The notes under the pieces are model-generated. The model made no database searches, was not told where the DNA came from, and saw only the letters and a list, made by a program, of their open reading frames with translations. From contig WVZY01000057.1 in assembly GCA_011772205.1 (NCBI GenBank), forward strand, positions 132,190 through 196,189: DNA of 64,000 bases, read 5' to 3'. Shown piece after piece: positions 62,770 to 64,000 of this stretch. The position numbers and the translations under genes were made by a program. The stretch's first letter is position 1, and every line of letters starts with the position of its first letter. This DNA is from Candidatus Latescibacterota bacterium (GTDB lineage: Bacteria > Krumholzibacteriota > Krumholzibacteriia > WVZY01).

Positions 62770-63081
62770 GTGCACAGAGCAATGGTAGAATTCTCGAGTC
62801 GAATCAATAACAGGATCGGAATGCATCTTCGAGCTGCGGGGGAGTTTGTCAAAGTCGCCTCTCGCTTCAAGAGCGAGATAACGGTTTTCAACGGCGGCCG
62901 GCAAGCAAACGGTAAGAGTATCCTCGGATTGGCAGGCCTTGCGATACCTGCAGACGTTTTGTTTACGATCCAGATAGACGGCAAAGATGAAAAAGACGCA
63001 AGAAAGGCAATTGAAGAACTCATCGCTAGCAATTTCAACGAGGATAGCTCGGTTGATTTCAAGGATCGGTCGGAAAAGTGA
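62770..63081 (+). CDS. phosphocarrier protein HPr
   Basis: RIGMHLRAAGEFVKVASRF; ANGKSILGLAGLA. Confidence 0.9.
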   Translation: MHRAMVEFSSRINNRIGMHLRAAGEFVKVASRFKSEITVFNGGRQANGKSILGLAGLAIPADVLFTIQIDGKDEKDARKAIEELIASNFNEDSSVDFKDRSEK

Positions 63082-64000
63082 AAAAGTTTCGAAGTGATAT
63101 AGGACGGCCAACCGCTAAAGCCGAACTGGCACAAAAAGAGGAAATTCGGAAGAACGGCATTTCCGCATCGCCTGGCATCGTTATCGGAACAGCCTTTCTC
63201 ATGGATTCCGATATTCTCCTCGTTCCGGATATCCGGGTGCGCTCCAGTGATGTCAAAGGCGAGATCGAGAAATTCGAACGAGCTCTGGAAGATACAAAGA
63301 AAGAGCTCAGCGAGATAAAGGCGAGTCTCACACATCGTATGGGCGAAGACCACGCGAAGATCTTCGATGCACATCTTCTCATCCTCGATGATGTGATGGT
63401 AACCGAGGATACCGTCTCAGTGATCCAGAAGGAAAAACTGAGCGCCGCTTCTGCATTCCAAAAAGTTCTTTCACAGGTGATGGCCTCGTTCAGCGAGGTC
63501 CAGGACGAATATCTGAAAGATAGGTCCTCAGATATTATGGACGTTAAGAAGCGCGTCCTTCGGAAGCTTCTCGGCAAAGAGCGAAAGGGATTCGATAAGC
63601 CCACGGAACCGTCGATCATCATCTCCCACGACCTGGCGCCCGGGGATACTGCCCAGCTCGATCGGGAACTGACTCTCGCCTATGCTACCGATCTCGGTGG
63701 GAGGACATCTCACACAGCCATTCTCGCCCGTTCGCAGGGAGTGCCAGCTGTTGTCGGGCTCGAAAACCTTTTTCCTCTAGTTGGCAATGGCGATACGATC
63801 ATAGTGGACGGCAACTGCGGCACTGTGGTGGTAAATCCGACAGCGGAAACCCTCGATTCCTACAAAAAGGAAATCGAAAGATTCAAGAAACTTGAAGAGC
63901 AACTCCTCACGCTCACGGGATACCCCGCAATCACGCTGGACGAGAGAAGAATCCATCTCGTTGCCAATATCGACCTTCCCGAAGAGGTCGATTCAGTACT
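63078..64000 (+). CDS. ptsI: PTS enzyme I, N-terminal part (runs off the window end)
   Basis: GTG start overlapping the HPr stop; NGISASPGIVIGTAFL; DLGGRTSHTAILARSQGVPAVVGL. Confidence 0.95.
   Translation, partial: MKKFRSDIGRPTAKAELAQKEEIRKNGISASPGIVIGTAFLMDSDILLVPDIRVRSSDVKGEIEKFERALEDTKKELSEIKASLTHRMGEDHAKIFDAHLLILDDVMVTEDTVSVIQKEKLSAASAFQKVLSQVMASFSEVQDEYLKDRSSDIMDVKKRVLRKLLGKERKGFDKPTEPSIIISHDLAPGDTAQLDRELTLAYATDLGGRTSHTAILARSQGVPAVVGLENLFPLVGNGDTIIVDGNCGTVVVNPTAETLDSYKKEIERFKKLEEQLLTLTGYPAITLDERRIHLVANIDLPEEVDSV

Overview
The 64 kb window looks like a chromosomal segment of a diderm (LPS-type) bacterium. I saw no rRNA, tRNA, CRISPR array or transposase. The right half (about 36-64 kb) is a long plus-strand housekeeping run: ecfT-like/truA, transaldolase, HtrA-like protease, purB-purL-purQ-(PurS-like)-purF, DUF2344/rng/rplU/rpmA, kdsB/pyrG/kdsA/kdsD, LpxL-like/lptC/lptB/rpoN/hpf/hprK, and a complete mannose-family PTS with HPr and ptsI (cut by the window end). 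The left half (about 1-36 kb) is more accessory: carAB, secreted or outer-membrane proteins, lipoproteins, three sigma54-type AAA+ activators, thrC, lnt, panD, an AlaX-like editing protein, a HEAT-cyclophilin fusion and a beta-helix protein. Most notable observations: (1) three otherwise unrelated secreted proteins end in a shared short C-terminal motif, [ST]x[WI]G[KR][VIL]K[AS]L[FY]; (2) a sigma54 circuit with two activators, -24/-12 promoter matches and an enhancer-like inverted repeat, plus a third -24/-12 match ahead of the operon that contains rpoN; (3) a ribbon-helix-helix-like protein with a Cys/His-rich N-terminus whose promoter is covered by nested palindromes; (4) a tandem PurS-like protein between purQ and purF; (5) a carAB leader with two consecutive intrinsic terminators downstream of a strong promoter; (6) a GAF-AAA+ activator altered in both the GAFTGA loop and the Walker B motif. 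All family assignments come from reading motifs; no database search was run.
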